Shown: positions 49,208 through 59,444, numbered from the stretch's first letter. The stretch is DNA of 64,000 bases from Cannabis sativa (GCF_029168945.1 NC_083601.1:74699595-74763594), one strand, 5' to 3'. Made by a program: numbers and translations. Notes: a model not told the origin generated them from the sequence alone.

Positions 49208-50335
49208 TGTAAAGTCTTTTTTTGGCAAGTTAGGTGACAAAATAATTTTTCCTTTTTATGGTAAGATTGCCTTGCATTCATTTTCGAAATCTTACCTCTT
49301 TTATTCGGTGTAAGTTGTCATTTTCCTTGTTTGGAAAGTTGCACTTTCAGCTGAACTTTCCTTTGTTAAAAACTTCTCAAAAGAGAAGGAATTCTCTTTT
49401 GGAAAGTTGTCTTTTTTAGGGAAACTTTGTTTATTGCCTTTTCCTTATTGAATTCGATTGTATCTTGATACAATCAGAATATCTAATCTGTTTTTGGCAG
49501 GAATCAAGCTTTGAAAGAAGATCGGACCCGATTTTAGTAAGTTTCCCGTTTCTGGGCAGATCTGCTTCGTCAGCAACCGAATCTGATGTAGCAGATCATG
49601 TTTCTTTTGGAAAGTTTTTGTACAGCTGCTAATTCGAACTTGTGGTTGCCTCTTTGGTTTCTATGATCTATAAATAGAGCCTAGAGAGCAACCATTCGAA
49701 TTACCTCTTCCATTATTCATTTTCTACATTTATCTTTTGAGAGAAGAGAGTGTTTCTTTGTTTTGTGAGAGCCTAGTTGTTCACCTAGGTTCTAGTTGTT
49801 CTATTTCTGTTCTTACTCTATCCTAGAGGTTGTGAAGAACCACTTGACTGAACAAGAGATTGGTCTTCGGGAGAAGACTTGATAAAGCCTTACTTCGGGA
49901 GGAAGTAAGCACTTGGTCTTCGGGAGAAGACTTGCTAAAGCCTTACTTCGGGAGGAAGTAAGCACTCACACTTCAAAGACGAAGGGAGTTCGGGCTTGAA
50001 GGTGTTTCAAGAAGTCAGATTCATAAAGTGGATTACAAAGGATTGCGACAATACTTTAGAGGGAGTCTAAACTTGTTTAAGTCAATTGTCTTTGTAATTT
50101 TGATACTTTATTAATTGATTTCATTCTCTGGGCGTGGCCCCGTGGACTAGGAGTGTTCGTGAGAACACTGATACCACGTATAAATCTCTTGTGTCAAGTT
50201 ATTTATTTTTCTGCAAATATTTTATATTACTTTGTTCCGTTTTGCTGTAGCAGAATTACTTTCTGCTGCTGCAAACGATTACAGTTTTTATATTTTCTTA
50301 TATACAACTGACATTTGCAAAAACACGGTTTTTCA
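49208..50335 (+). repeat. Sirevirus-type 5' LTR
   Basis: 1,128 bp, TG...CA. U3 holds two near-perfect palindromes (49379-49400 with AAAAGAGAA arms; 49456-49475 with GATTGTATC arms) and GGAAAGTT at 49333, 49401 and 49609. TATA box CTATAAATAG at 49668-49677. Downstream, in the transcribed part, is the two-copy 53-bp hairpin repeat at 49862-49967. Confidence 0.94.
49862..49967 (+). repeat. Two-copy 53-bp repeat, each with two hairpins, in the LTR leader
   Basis: Two nearly identical 53-bp units. Each has GTCTTC-GGGA-GAAGAC (49863-49878 and 49916-49931) and CTTACTTC-GGGAG-GAAGTAAG (49889-49909 and 49942-49962), giving four perfect stem-loops in a row, all with GGGA loops. They lie about 190 bp after the TATA box, so they should be in the RNA. 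The same array is at 58973-59078 in the right LTR. Confidence 0.9.
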
Positions 50336-50336
50336 A

Positions 50337-50350
50337 TTGGTATCAGAGCG
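50337..50350 (+). promoter_or_regulatory. Sirevirus primer-binding site
   Basis: TTGGTATCAGAGCG, two bases after the LTR end, matches the 3' end of initiator-Met tRNA, where minus-strand DNA synthesis starts. Confidence 0.9.
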
Positions 50351-50393
50351 GGACACTAAACTCTTAGTGTGGTCCTATAACGTTTTTGTTAGA

Positions 50394-52031
50394 ATGTCAT
50401 TTTTTGCAGAAGGAAGTTCTATTTCTAGACCACCATTGCTTAATGGCTCTAACTATCCTTCTTTTGGAAAGTTAGAATGAGAGCCTTCATCAAATCTCAA
50501 GATGAGAAGGCGTGGAGAATGGTTCTATCAGGTTGGTCTCCTCCAGTTGAGACAGATTCTTCAGGTAATACTATTATAAAATCTGAACTGGAATGGTCTA
50601 TTGAAGATGATAAACTATCTGCCTACAATAGCAAAGCCTTGCATGCTATCTTTAATGGTGTAGGTGAGGGTTACATTAAACTTATATCATCTTGTGTTTC
50701 TGCTAAGGAAGCTTGGGAGATTCTTCAAACTCAGTTTGAAGGAACTTCTGATGTGAAAAGATCTAGATTTATCATGCTTCAAACTAAATTTGATGAGCTT
50801 AGAATGTCTGATAATGAAACTTTAACTGAATTCTATGAAAAATTATCTGACATTGCTAATGAATATTTTGCTCTTGGAGAAAAGCTTGATGATTCTGTTC
50901 TTGTGAGAAAAATTGTTAGAGTCCTTCCAGAAAGGTTTGATACTAAACTTTTGGCAATGGAGGAAGCTAAAGATTTTAGCACTATGAAAGTGGAAGAATT
51001 GATGGGTTCCTTACGTACTTTTGAATTAAATCAACAGATTAAACAAAAGGACAAACCCAAATCCATTGCTGATAAAGGTAAAAGTATTGCTTTGAAAGTT
51101 GCTGATAATGAAAATTCTGATAGTGAATGTGATGATGAAATTGCTTTATTAACTAAGAATTTTCAGAAATATATGAAAAAGATGGGAAATAAAAAGAATA
51201 TTCCGAAAGGTTCAAAAGGTAATACTTTCATTAAACCATCTGTCTCTAACAAAAAGGGAATTCAGTGCATGGAATGTGAAGGTTTTGGGCATATTCAATC
51301 TGAGTGTGCAAACACTTTGAAAAAGAATAAGAAAAGTTTCAACGTCACTTGGAGTGATGATGAAACCGAAAGTGATGAAGATATTACTAAAAATGTTGCC
51401 CTAACCTCTGTTATGACTAATGTGTTCTGTGATTCTCAGGTGAAAGATAGATTGGTATGTTTGAATAATACCATCAAACAAGAGGAATCAGATTCAGATG
51501 AGTTTGAAATCTGTGAAGAATCTCTTGCTGAATCATACAAAGTCATGTATGAAAAATGGATTCAGGTTGCTTCTGAAAATAGAGAGTTGAATAAATTGAA
51601 TAAAAAATTGTCTCATCAGATTGAAATGTGTGAGTTGAAAATAAAAGAATATGAGACAAGTGTTTGTGATAAAGATGAAAAAATCTCTCTATTGAAGAAG
51701 GAACTTGAAGACTTTAAGAAAAATGTTCAAATGCTTAATCCTGGATCTTCTATTTTTGAAAAAGCTCAGAATGCAGGTCAGAGAGGCTTTGCAGGCCTTG
51801 GTTCTAATGGAATGGAAAGTTCTGGAGTCACGAAGTTTGTAAAATCTAGTGTTCCAACGAATCACCGTGAGGCTACAAACTCTGTAGTAACGGTTTCACG
51901 ACTGTGGCAGCAAGAACGGCTTCGATGCTGCAAAATCTCCAGGATTTTCGAAAAGGGTAAGATCTCAGGTAAAAAGATTTGTTCCCATTTGTCATTTTTG
52001 TGGTAGAAAAGGACATATCAGACCTAAATGT
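50394..52031 (+). pseudogene. gag: Sirevirus gag, frameshifted
   Basis: The ATG at 50394 starts MSFFAEGSSISRPPLLNGSN, the family's N-terminus. After 28 codons a one-base loss in a T run near 50465 leads to a stop (50478), and the frame resumes one step over with MRAFIKSQDEKAW. The UBN2 capsid domain follows (SAKEAWEILQTQFEG, LTEFYEKLSDIANEY). Next are a first zinc knuckle CMECEGFGHIQSEC (51266-51307), an acidic region, a coiled coil (about residues 360-420), and, after another frame change between about 51890 and 51970, a second zinc knuckle CHFCGRKGHIRPKC (51990-52031). Two knuckles are typical of this lineage. Gag would form particles; this copy cannot as read. Confidence 0.88.
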
Positions 52032-52037
52032 TTCACA

Positions 52038-52440
52038 TTGAACAACCTGTTTAAAACAAATTATTTTGATAATTTGAAAAAATCTCAAAAGAAACATAAA
52101 GGTTTGAAACAAATATGGGTGAAAAAGAAGTGTCTAGCTGGTTTTTCTGATAAAACTGCTGCATCCCAAATGTGGTATTTTGACAGTGGTTGCTCTAGAC
52201 ATATGACAGGTGTCAAGGATTTTTTGACTAACATTCGACCTATGCAATGTGGAGAAGTCACTTTTGGCAATGGTTTATCTGGAAAAGTTGTTGGTATGGG
52301 AACTCTAAATTTTGAAGGGTTACCTAGACTGAAAAATGTGATGTTAGTTGAAGGACTGAGGGCTAATTTACTTAGCATCAGTCAAATCTGTGATCAAGGG
52401 TTCTTGTTTCTTTTGATAGTGATCATTGTTATGTTCGAAT
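52038..52440 (+). pseudogene. Sirevirus protease
   Basis: Contains MWYFDSGCSRHMTG, the copia-type aspartic protease site with DSG at 52182-52190, followed by VTFGNGLSGKVVGMGTL and LLSISQICDQG, the usual C-terminal end of the domain. A frameshift near 52410 separates it from integrase. Confidence 0.85.
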
Positions 52441-53582
52441 GATGACAATGAATGTATCTTGCAAGGATTTCGATCCAATGATAGCTGTTATACTCTAACC
52501 CTGTGTTTACTTGTCACTCGGCTATCAACAACACCACGGATCTTGTGGCATGCCAAGCTTGGGCATATTAATTTTAAAAACCTGAAAAAATTGTCAAATG
52601 CAGGTATTGTTCGAGGTCTTCCCAAGCTTGGTAAGGAAAGTGAAGGTAAGTGTGAACCGTGTCAACTTGGGAAGCAATTAAAAATCACTCACAAGCCTGT
52701 GTCTGATATCAATACCTCAAAGGTATTGGAATTGCTTCACATGGATCTTATGGGTCCAATCCAAGTTGAAAGTTTGAATGGTAAACGATATATCTTTGTG
52801 TGTGTTGATGATTTCTCTCGTTTTACTTGGGTAGATTTCTTAAGAGAAAAATCAGACACTTTTGATGCCTTTAAAACTCTTTGTCTGAGATTAAGAGTTG
52901 AGAAAGGTTGTAATATTGGGAAAATTGTTCGAATTCGAAGTGATCATGGTAAGGAGTTTGAAAATTCTGTATATGATGATTTTTGCAAGTCTACAGGTAT
53001 AACTCATGAATTTTCAGCTCCCAAAACTCCTCAACAAAATGGAGTTGTTGAGAGGAAGAATCGAACTTTGCAGGAAATGGCAAGAGTGATGTTAAATAGC
53101 AAGAAATTGACAAAGCGCTTATGGGCTGAAGCTATTAACACTGCTTGCTACATAATAAACGAGTGTTTATTCGTCCAGGTACCTCAAAAACATCTTATGA
53201 AATCTGGAAAGGTAAGCGCCCCAATGTAAGTCATTTTCATGTTTTTGGATGTGTGTGTTATGTCTATAGAGATCGTGAGAATATTGGTAAATTTGATGCT
53301 AAAAGTGATGTTGGTGTGTTTATTGGATATTCCTTAAACAGTAGAGCTTATCGTGTTTATAACATGAGAACTCAAACTGTTTTGGAATCAGCTAATGTGG
53401 TTGTTGATGATTTTAGAGATTTTTCAGAGTTTTCCACAGAAGCCAAGATAGACAGTCTCATGGATACTCCTCCAAAAGTTGTAACATCAGATCCTGATGC
53501 AGCAGAACCCATTGCTGATGCTGCAAATGACGAATGCAACTGCTGCACTGAAAGCCCCGGAGAACGAAGCCGTCTATCTTGA
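52426..53582 (+). pseudogene. Sirevirus integrase, frameshifted
   Basis: The zinc end LWHAKLGHINFKNLKK and CEPCQLGK is followed by the catalytic core: LLHMDLMGPIQV (Asp), RIRSDHGKEFEN (Asp) and PQQNGVVERKNRT (Glu), all three acidic residues kept. A frame change near 53160 leads to the second piece with GCVCYVYRDREN, FDAKSDVGVFIGYS and YRVYN, the typical copia integrase tail. A further frame change lies near 53560, in the variable linker. Confidence 0.87.
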
Positions 53583-53753
53583 CTCATCCAAACATCATCA
53601 CCGACTCTATTCGAAAGAACCAAGCACCAGAGTCAAACTGAATCATCCAAAAGATCTCATCCTTGGAAATCCTGAAGAAAGCATGGTAACTCGCGAAGGT
53701 ATATTAATTTAATCGGCTTTCTTTGCTTTGTTTCTCAATATGAACCGAAAAAT

Positions 53754-54894
53754 GTGAAGGAAGCCATGACCTTTGAGGAATGGCTCAATGCAATGCAAGA
53801 GGAACTCAACCAATTTGTTCGCAACAAGGTATGGATTTTGGTCCGAAGACCAAAAGGTATAAATTTTATTGGAACAAAGTGGTTATTTAAAAATAAAAGT
53901 GATGAGTTCGGTACAATTGTGAGAAACAAGGCTCGTTTGGTGGCACAAGGGTACACACAGGTAGAAGGTATTGATTTTGATGAAACTTTTGCTCCTGTTG
54001 CAAGATTAGAATCAATTCGTTTACTTTTGTGTATTGCTTGTATTACGAATATTAAATTGTTTCAAATGGATGTGAAATGTTGCCTTCCTAAATGGTATTT
54101 TGAATGAGGAAGTTTATGTTGAGCAACCAAAAGGATTCGAAGATCCTCAATTTCCAGACCATGTATACAAACTTGAAAAAGCTTTGTATGGTCTGAAACA
54201 AGCTCCTCGAGCTTGGTATGAAAGGTTGACTCAATTTTTACTTTCTCATGGCTATCACAGAGGTAGTGTGGATAAAACTCTTTTCATCAAACATATAAAA
54301 TCTGATTTTATCATTGCTCAAATTTATGTTGATGATATAGTTTTTGGTTCTACATCTAACCATGAAGTGCAGGTATTTGTTGATCAAATGAAAAGTGAAT
54401 TTGAAATGAGCATGGTTGGTGAGCTTAATTTCTTTACGGGTCTTCAAGTGAGACAAATGGAAGGAGGTACATTTGTATCTCAAAGCAAGTATGCTAAGAA
54501 CCTGGTCAAGAAATTTGGCCTTGAATCGGCTAAGCAGGTAAGTACTCCTATGAGCACCACAGTGAAATTAACAAAAGATGAGAATGGAGTAAGGGTAGAC
54601 ACTACACTCTATCGTAGCATGATTGGAAGTCTTTTGTATTTAACTGCTAGTCGTCCTGATATCTGTTACAGTGTGGGAGTGTGTGCTAGATATCAAAGTA
54701 ATCCTATGGAATCTCATGTATCAGCTGTAAAAAGGATTATTAGATATGTTAATAGCACTCCTGATTATGGAATTTGGTACTCAAAAGATACCAATTCAAA
54801 TCTTGCTTGTTTTAGTGATGCGAGATTGGGCGGGGAAATGCTGATGATCGAAAGAGCACAAGTGGAGGGTGCTTCTTCCTTGGGAATAATCTAG
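53754..54894 (+). pseudogene. Sirevirus reverse transcriptase, frameshifted
   Basis: First piece: WLNAMQEELNQF, WLFKNKSDEFG, KARLVAQGY and IDFDETFAPVARLESIR. A frame change near 54090 leads to [27 protein letters not shown] and the active site YVDDI (54325-54339), then [10 protein letters not shown]. The Asp of the first metal site (MDVKC) and the YVDD pair are present. The frame is lost again near 54840, at the start of RNase H. Confidence 0.87.
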
Positions 54895-55268
54895 TATCTT
54901 GGCATAGCAAGAAACAGAATTCCATCTCCTTATCCACTGCCGAAGCTGAGTACATAGCTGCTGGCAGTTGTTGCACTCAACTATTGTGGTTGAAACAAAT
55001 GTTGATTGATTATGGGTTTGATTTGGGTGTTTTGACTATTTTTTGTGACAATACTAGTGCCATAAATATTTCCAAAAATCCTGTTCAACACTCTAGAACA
55101 AAGCACATTGATATAAGACACCACTTTATTAGGGAACTTGTTGAAAATAAATCATTGCAATTAGAATATGTTGATACTGAAAAACAATTAGCTGATATTT
55201 TCACCAAGGCCCTAGATGCAAGTCGCTTTGACTCCCTCAGAAAATCTTTGGGAGTTTGCATTGTTTAA
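54820..55268 (+). pseudogene. Sirevirus RNase H
   Basis: Starts with CFSDA, then after a one-base shift WHSKKQNSISLSTAEAEYIA with the catalytic Glu, WLKQMLIDYG, CDNTSAINISKNP with the catalytic Asp, and ADIFTKAL, the classic copia end. The stop is at 55266-55268 (KSLGVCIV). Confidence 0.87.
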
Positions 55269-56337
55269 CTTTATCTGTTCATAATTCGTGTACAATAGTG
55301 TTATGTGATTCTTTTTTAGCTATTAATCTTCTCTCATTGTATTTTGACAAAACATGTTTATGCTTTTGGAATATAATTAGTTAGGATCTCAGTCTGACCA
55401 TACTTTGTGATGTTGTGTTAAAAGATTCTTGTTACTCTTTATTTGTGTCTAGGATTAAATAATGTTCTTATACAGAGTTGAGCAATTTTTGTTTCATTCT
55501 TGTCAGGCCCCTTGCTGGAATAGAGCTACCCATACTGAGGTGTGAAAGCCATCTGATGAGTAAGCTGGAACATTGTAATTAGCAACTATGATGAGGATGC
55601 ACTACCATAGAAAAGGGCTACCTTCAGTATGGTGTGAAAGCATCCAGTTGCGGGATCAATTTGAAAAAGGCGAAAATGAAAAATCATGCCAAGGACAATG
55701 ATCCTATTTCACTGCACACACTTATGTCTGACAAGTGTGTTCAACTCTGTAAGTCTCCTCTATTAAAATTAAATTAATAATCCTGGTTCACAATTCTCAG
55801 TAACATGCATATCTTTTTCCTCAACATCAATTAAGTATGATCATTTCATGAGATTCTAATTAGTTATTTTCCTTGAAAGCATAACATGTAATCTACTTTG
55901 TCAATTGTCAATGATATTTGATTTCACTGCTTGATTCGAATCACATATACTCTCTGTACACATTATTTTTTACTTTCGGTTTTATTTAAAATAAAAAAAA
56001 AAAAAAAAAAGAGGGAGGCGTGTGACTTGCTCCATGGGTCAAGGAAAATCTTGTGCATAAATGGTAAGTATCAACATTCATTCTTTCTTTGATTTATTAT
56101 GATATTTTTCCAAGTAAAGATTAAGCTTTATATGGTAATGTGTCTTTATTCTTGAAAGATTGCTTTATTTTTGGAAAAATTTGTTGGCATTTCTAGTTTC
56201 CTTTTATTTCTTTAAAAAAAAAAAAGAAAGGGGAAAGGAGTTGAGAAGTGGGCGGTTTCCTCTTTTGGTTCATGGGCTGGCGGTTTTCATTTGAATTTTC
56301 AAAATTGGTTTCCTCTTTCTTGTTTTGATTCCAAGGT
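55269..56337 (+). other. Region between pol and the extra gene
   Basis: Non-coding. A diverged direct repeat is visible: CATACTGAGGTGTGAAAGCC (about 55532) and CAGTATGGTGTGAAAGCATC (about 55626). Between them AGCAACTATGATGAGGATGC. Poly-A runs at 55992-56010 and 56213-56224. I see no other feature. Confidence 0.5.
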
Positions 56338-56348
56338 TATATAAACCA
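56338..56348 (+). promoter_or_regulatory. TATA box before the Sirevirus extra gene
   Basis: TTATATAAACC about 95 bp before the ATG at 56434, in a context that otherwise lacks long AT alternation. It could start a separate short mRNA for the extra gene. A splice from the LTR leader is the alternative; CTTTCAG at 56420-56426 would be a fair acceptor 8 bp before the ATG. Confidence 0.5.
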
Positions 56349-56433
56349 AATTTTGTCACTTATTTCACCTCCTACCCGAACCTTCTTCTTGTTTCTTTGT
56401 CAGACACTATTCATCTTCTCTTTCAGTTTCAAA

Positions 56434-57996
56434 ATGGTGAGAACCAAGAATCTAGGGCACTCTAAAAAATTAGAAGAAACCGTTCCAACTCCTTCTAGTG
56501 CTCCCCCTGCTGCCTCAGTTCCTTCTCCTGCTGTTGCAAAGCCTGGAGATTCATCGCTTCCCCAGCGTGAATCTCAAGCCGGGAAGCCAAAACGTCCACC
56601 CAAGCAAGTTGCTCGCAAATCGGTAAGGCCCTATCGCACCTGGACTTCCTCTTCTGAATCCTCGAAGGAATCTCCTCCTCCATTGGCTGTTCCTCCTCCT
56701 GCTGCATCAATGGCTGGCACCACTCCAACAGGCCCTTCCACTCGAACTCGAGCCCAGCAAGCCTCGGCTGAGAAAGATCTTCAAGCCTCTCAATCTCGAG
56801 AGAAGTCTGCTCCTCCAGCCAAGAAGAAACTCAAGACTAATCCTCCCTCGGCTTCCTCGAGTTCCAGTTCAGAAGAAGAGGATCCAATGGAAGTCTCTTC
56901 AGACAAATCAGTATCTCTTCATACTGAGAAGGACAGTGAAGACACAGAACTCAAGCCAGAGCCTCCTCGTTCAAAAACTGCTTCTGCAGCAAAGGCCTCT
57001 GCTGCTGCCAAAGGCAAGCAGCCCATGGAAGATCCTCCATCTGGTAATATCCCTTCCTCTATCTCTGGCTGTCCAACTTTTTACTATCGAGACAATGAGC
57101 GTGACTGGAATCTTTATGCAACTCGTAAGTTTGAAAGTGAGAGGAATTATGATTTGCATGCCCATCGTGTATATGGTATTGTAAAGTTCATTCAATTTCA
57201 TCAATGGGAACACACTCTTACTGGTTTTATTGGATTCATTGCTAACATTGTTAAAGAGTTTTATGCTTATCTTACTGATGATTTCCTTGATGAGAACTCT
57301 AGACTGTATAGAAGAGTGTATGTTAGAGGTCACTGGTTCTCCTTTTCTGAAAAGGACATTGCTCAGGCTCTGCAATTGCCTGAGAATGTTTCCAATGCTG
57401 TGATGTCCATGGATCGTGACTTGATGCACTCTGAACTCACTGGAGCTCGTTCAGAATTGAAACCAGGGGAGAGTCTTCGAATTACTCACCTCACTTTTGC
57501 TCATGCTTCCCTTATGCGGTTTGCACTAAGCAATTGGGTTCCAAATTCGAACAAGACCGTGGTGTCTCAAGAAGTGGCTACACTCCTTTACCGCATCACC
57601 TCTGGAACTTCCATTGATCTAGCCTCTCATATTCTCAACCAGATTGTCTCCTTTCGAAGAGGTAAAAAGCCAACCTTCAAACTTGTATTTCCAAATCTCA
57701 TCTATAAGGTTTTATCCTCTCAGAAGAATGTGGCCCAAGAACATGAAACTCTTGAGCCTCCCATCACTGGCCCTACATTCCAACCTTCTGAATATTTTGA
57801 TGGTGTGTTCCAAAAACGGCCAAAGGCTGGTGCTGCTGCTGCTTCTGCTGGTGCAAGTTCAGGCTCTGCTGCTGCAGAGCTCCTGGAAGTCAAGTCTGAA
57901 CTTCAGAATGTCTACACTCGTCTTGAAGCAATGGCTGATGTCCAGCTTGACATGTCCAGGCAACTGACCACCTTGATTAAACTCTCCAAAAATTAA
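56434..57996 (+). CDS. Extra protein of the Sirevirus-type element (putative plant transposon protein domain, PF20167-like)
   Basis: Open frame of 520 codons, the only intact gene of this element; start chosen at ATG 56434 (MVRTKNLGHSKK), since the frame upstream has no ATG. Residues 1-215 are Pro/Ser/Ala-rich, basic and acidic by turns, probably disordered, with KKKLK-type nuclear-signal-like runs. Residues about 220-430 form a folded-looking domain: FYYRDNERDWNLYATRKFES, GFIANIVKEFYAYL, RRVYVRGHWFSFSEKDIAQA, ITHLTFAHASLMRFAL, LFPNLIYKVL-like VFPNLIYKVL. I relate it to the 'putative plant transposon protein' family by these features. The C-terminus is Ala/Gly-rich and then a short coiled coil. 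No membrane segment, so it is not a classical envelope protein. Function unknown. Confidence 0.8.
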   Translation: MVRTKNLGHSKKLEETVPTPSSAPPAASVPSPAVAKPGDSSLPQRESQAGKPKRPPKQVARKSVRPYRTWTSSSESSKESPPPLAVPPPAASMAGTTPTGPSTRTRAQQASAEKDLQASQSREKSAPPAKKKLKTNPPSASSSSSSEEEDPMEVSSDKSVSLHTEKDSEDTELKPEPPRSKTASAAKASAAAKGKQPMEDPPSGNIPSSISGCPTFYYRDNERDWNLYATRKFESERNYDLHAHRVYGIVKFIQFHQWEHTLTGFIGFIANIVKEFYAYLTDDFLDENSRLYRRVYVRGHWFSFSEKDIAQALQLPENVSNAVMSMDRDLMHSELTGARSELKPGESLRITHLTFAHASLMRFALSNWVPNSNKTVVSQEVATLLYRITSGTSIDLASHILNQIVSFRRGKKPTFKLVFPNLIYKVLSSQKNVAQEHETLEPPITGPTFQPSEYFDGVFQKRPKAGAAAASAGASSGSAAAELLEVKSELQNVYTRLEAMADVQLDMSRQLTTLIKLSKN

Positions 57997-58071
57997 AGTG
58001 TTATAGCTTGTTTCTTGTTACTTAAACTTTGATCTATTTTTGTTCTTTGTCTACTTTGGCCCTCCGATAAA

Positions 58072-58318
58072 CAAAAAGGGGGAGAGATATTTATTTTTTG
58101 GTTTGTTGCCCAACTCTGGACCCTTTTTTTTTAGGGGGAGTTGTGGTTTGTTAGTTCTTGTGAACTTATTGTTTAAAGTTAGCATGTTCTGTGTTTTTAT
58201 TGTGATATTCGATTATGTTACTCAGGGGGAGTAGTATCGTTTGCTCTTGCTAACTTTGCACTGTAGGTACTTTATGGTAAAAATTATTTTGTTCATCTAA
58301 AGTGCCAAAGGGGGAGAT
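58072..58318 (+). promoter_or_regulatory. Four polypurine-tract-like motifs before the 3' LTR
   Basis: AAAAAGGGGGAGAG (58073), TTTAGGGGGAGTTG (about 58131), CAGGGGGAGTAG (about 58223) and AAAGGGGGAGAT (58307-58318). The last abuts the LTR and is the functional tract by position. Repeated polypurine motifs upstream of the 3' LTR are a known Sirevirus mark. The stretch between is T-rich and non-coding. Confidence 0.85.
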
Positions 58319-59444
58319 TGTAAAGTCTTTTTTTGGCAAGTTAGGTGACAAAATAATTTTTCCTTTTTATGGTAAGATAGCCTTGCATTCATTTTCGAAA
58401 TCTTACCTCTTTTATTCGGTGTAAGTTGTCATTTTCCTTGTTTGGAAAGTTGCACTTTCAGCTGAACTTTCCTTTGTTAAAAACTTCTCAAAAGAGAAGG
58501 AATTCTCTTTTGGAAAGTTGTCTTTTTTAGGGAAACTTTGTTTATTGCCTTTTCCTTATTGAATTCGATTGTATCTTGATACAATCAGAATATCTAATCT
58601 GTTTTTGGCAGGAATCAAGCTTTGAAAGAAGATCGGACCCGATTTTAGTAAGTTTCCCGTTTCTGGGCAGATCTGCTTCGTCAGCAACCGAATCTGATGT
58701 AGCAGATCATGTTTCTTTTGGAAAGTTTTTGTACAGCTGCTAATTCGAACTTGTGGTTGCCTCTTTGGTTTCTATGATCTATAAATAGAGCCTAGAGAGC
58801 AACCATTCGAATTACCTCTTCCATTATTCATTTTCTACATTTATCTTTTGAGAGAAGAGAGTGTTTCTTTGTTTTGTGAGAGCCTAGTTGTTCACCTAGG
58901 TTCTAGTTGTTCTATTTCTGTTCTTACTCTATCCTAGAGGTTGTGAAGAACCACTTGACTGAACAAGAGATTGGTCTTCGGGAGAAGACTTGATAAAGCC
59001 TTACTTCGGGAGGAAGTAAGCACTTGGTCTTCGGGAGAAGACTTGCTAAAGCCTTACTTCGGGAGGAAGTAAGCACTCACACTTCAAAGACGAAGGGAGT
59101 TCGGGCTTGAAGGTGTTTCAAGAAGTCAGATTCATAAAGTGGATTACAAAGGATTGCGGCAATACTTTAGAGGGAGTCTAAACTTGTTTAAGTCAATTGT
59201 CTTTGTAATTTTGATACTTTATTAATTGATTTCATTCTACGGCGTGGCCACGTGGACTAGGAGTGTTCGTGAGAACAACGATACCACGTATAAATCTCTT
59301 GTGTCAAGTTATTTATTTTTACGCAAATATTTTATATTACGCTGTTAGTTTCTTTGTAGCAGAATTACTTTCTGCTGCTGCAAACGATTACAGTTTTTAT
59401 ATTTTCTTATATACAACTGACATTTGCAAAAACACGGTTTTTCA
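58319..59444 (+). repeat. Sirevirus-type 3' LTR
   Basis: 1,126 bp. Nearly identical to the 5' LTR over the first 900 bp; most differences are in the last 210 bp. Same TATA box (58779-58788), palindromes and hairpin array (58973-59078). Confidence 0.94.

Larger units (their letters stand above)
49208..59444 (+). mobile_element. Ty1/copia element, Sirevirus-type, with extra gene
   Basis: 10,237 bp, plus orientation. LTRs 49208-50335 and 58319-59444, target duplication ATGTC (49203-49207 and 59445-59449). Primer-binding site TTGGTATCAGAGCG directly follows the left LTR, and a polypurine tract precedes the right one. Order: gag with two zinc knuckles, protease, integrase, RT, RNase H, then a separate gene of 520 codons. 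The gag type (CMECEGFGHIQSEC then acidic SDDETESDED), the extra downstream gene and the series of AGGGGGAG motifs before the 3' LTR point to the SIRE/Maximus (Sirevirus) lineage. The LTRs are nearly identical, so it is recent, but gag-pol carries many frameshifts while the extra gene is intact. Inserted in the MULE transposase. Confidence 0.92.

Noticed and set aside
49862..49967. CRISPR-like repeat array
   Set aside because: Only two 53-bp units without spacers, inside an LTR, in plant DNA.
56353..56433. Hydrophobic stretch in front of the Sirevirus extra protein that could be an envelope signal peptide
   Set aside because: The frame upstream of 56434 has no ATG; it opens only at a TTG. The protein has no further membrane segment, so an envelope role is not supported.
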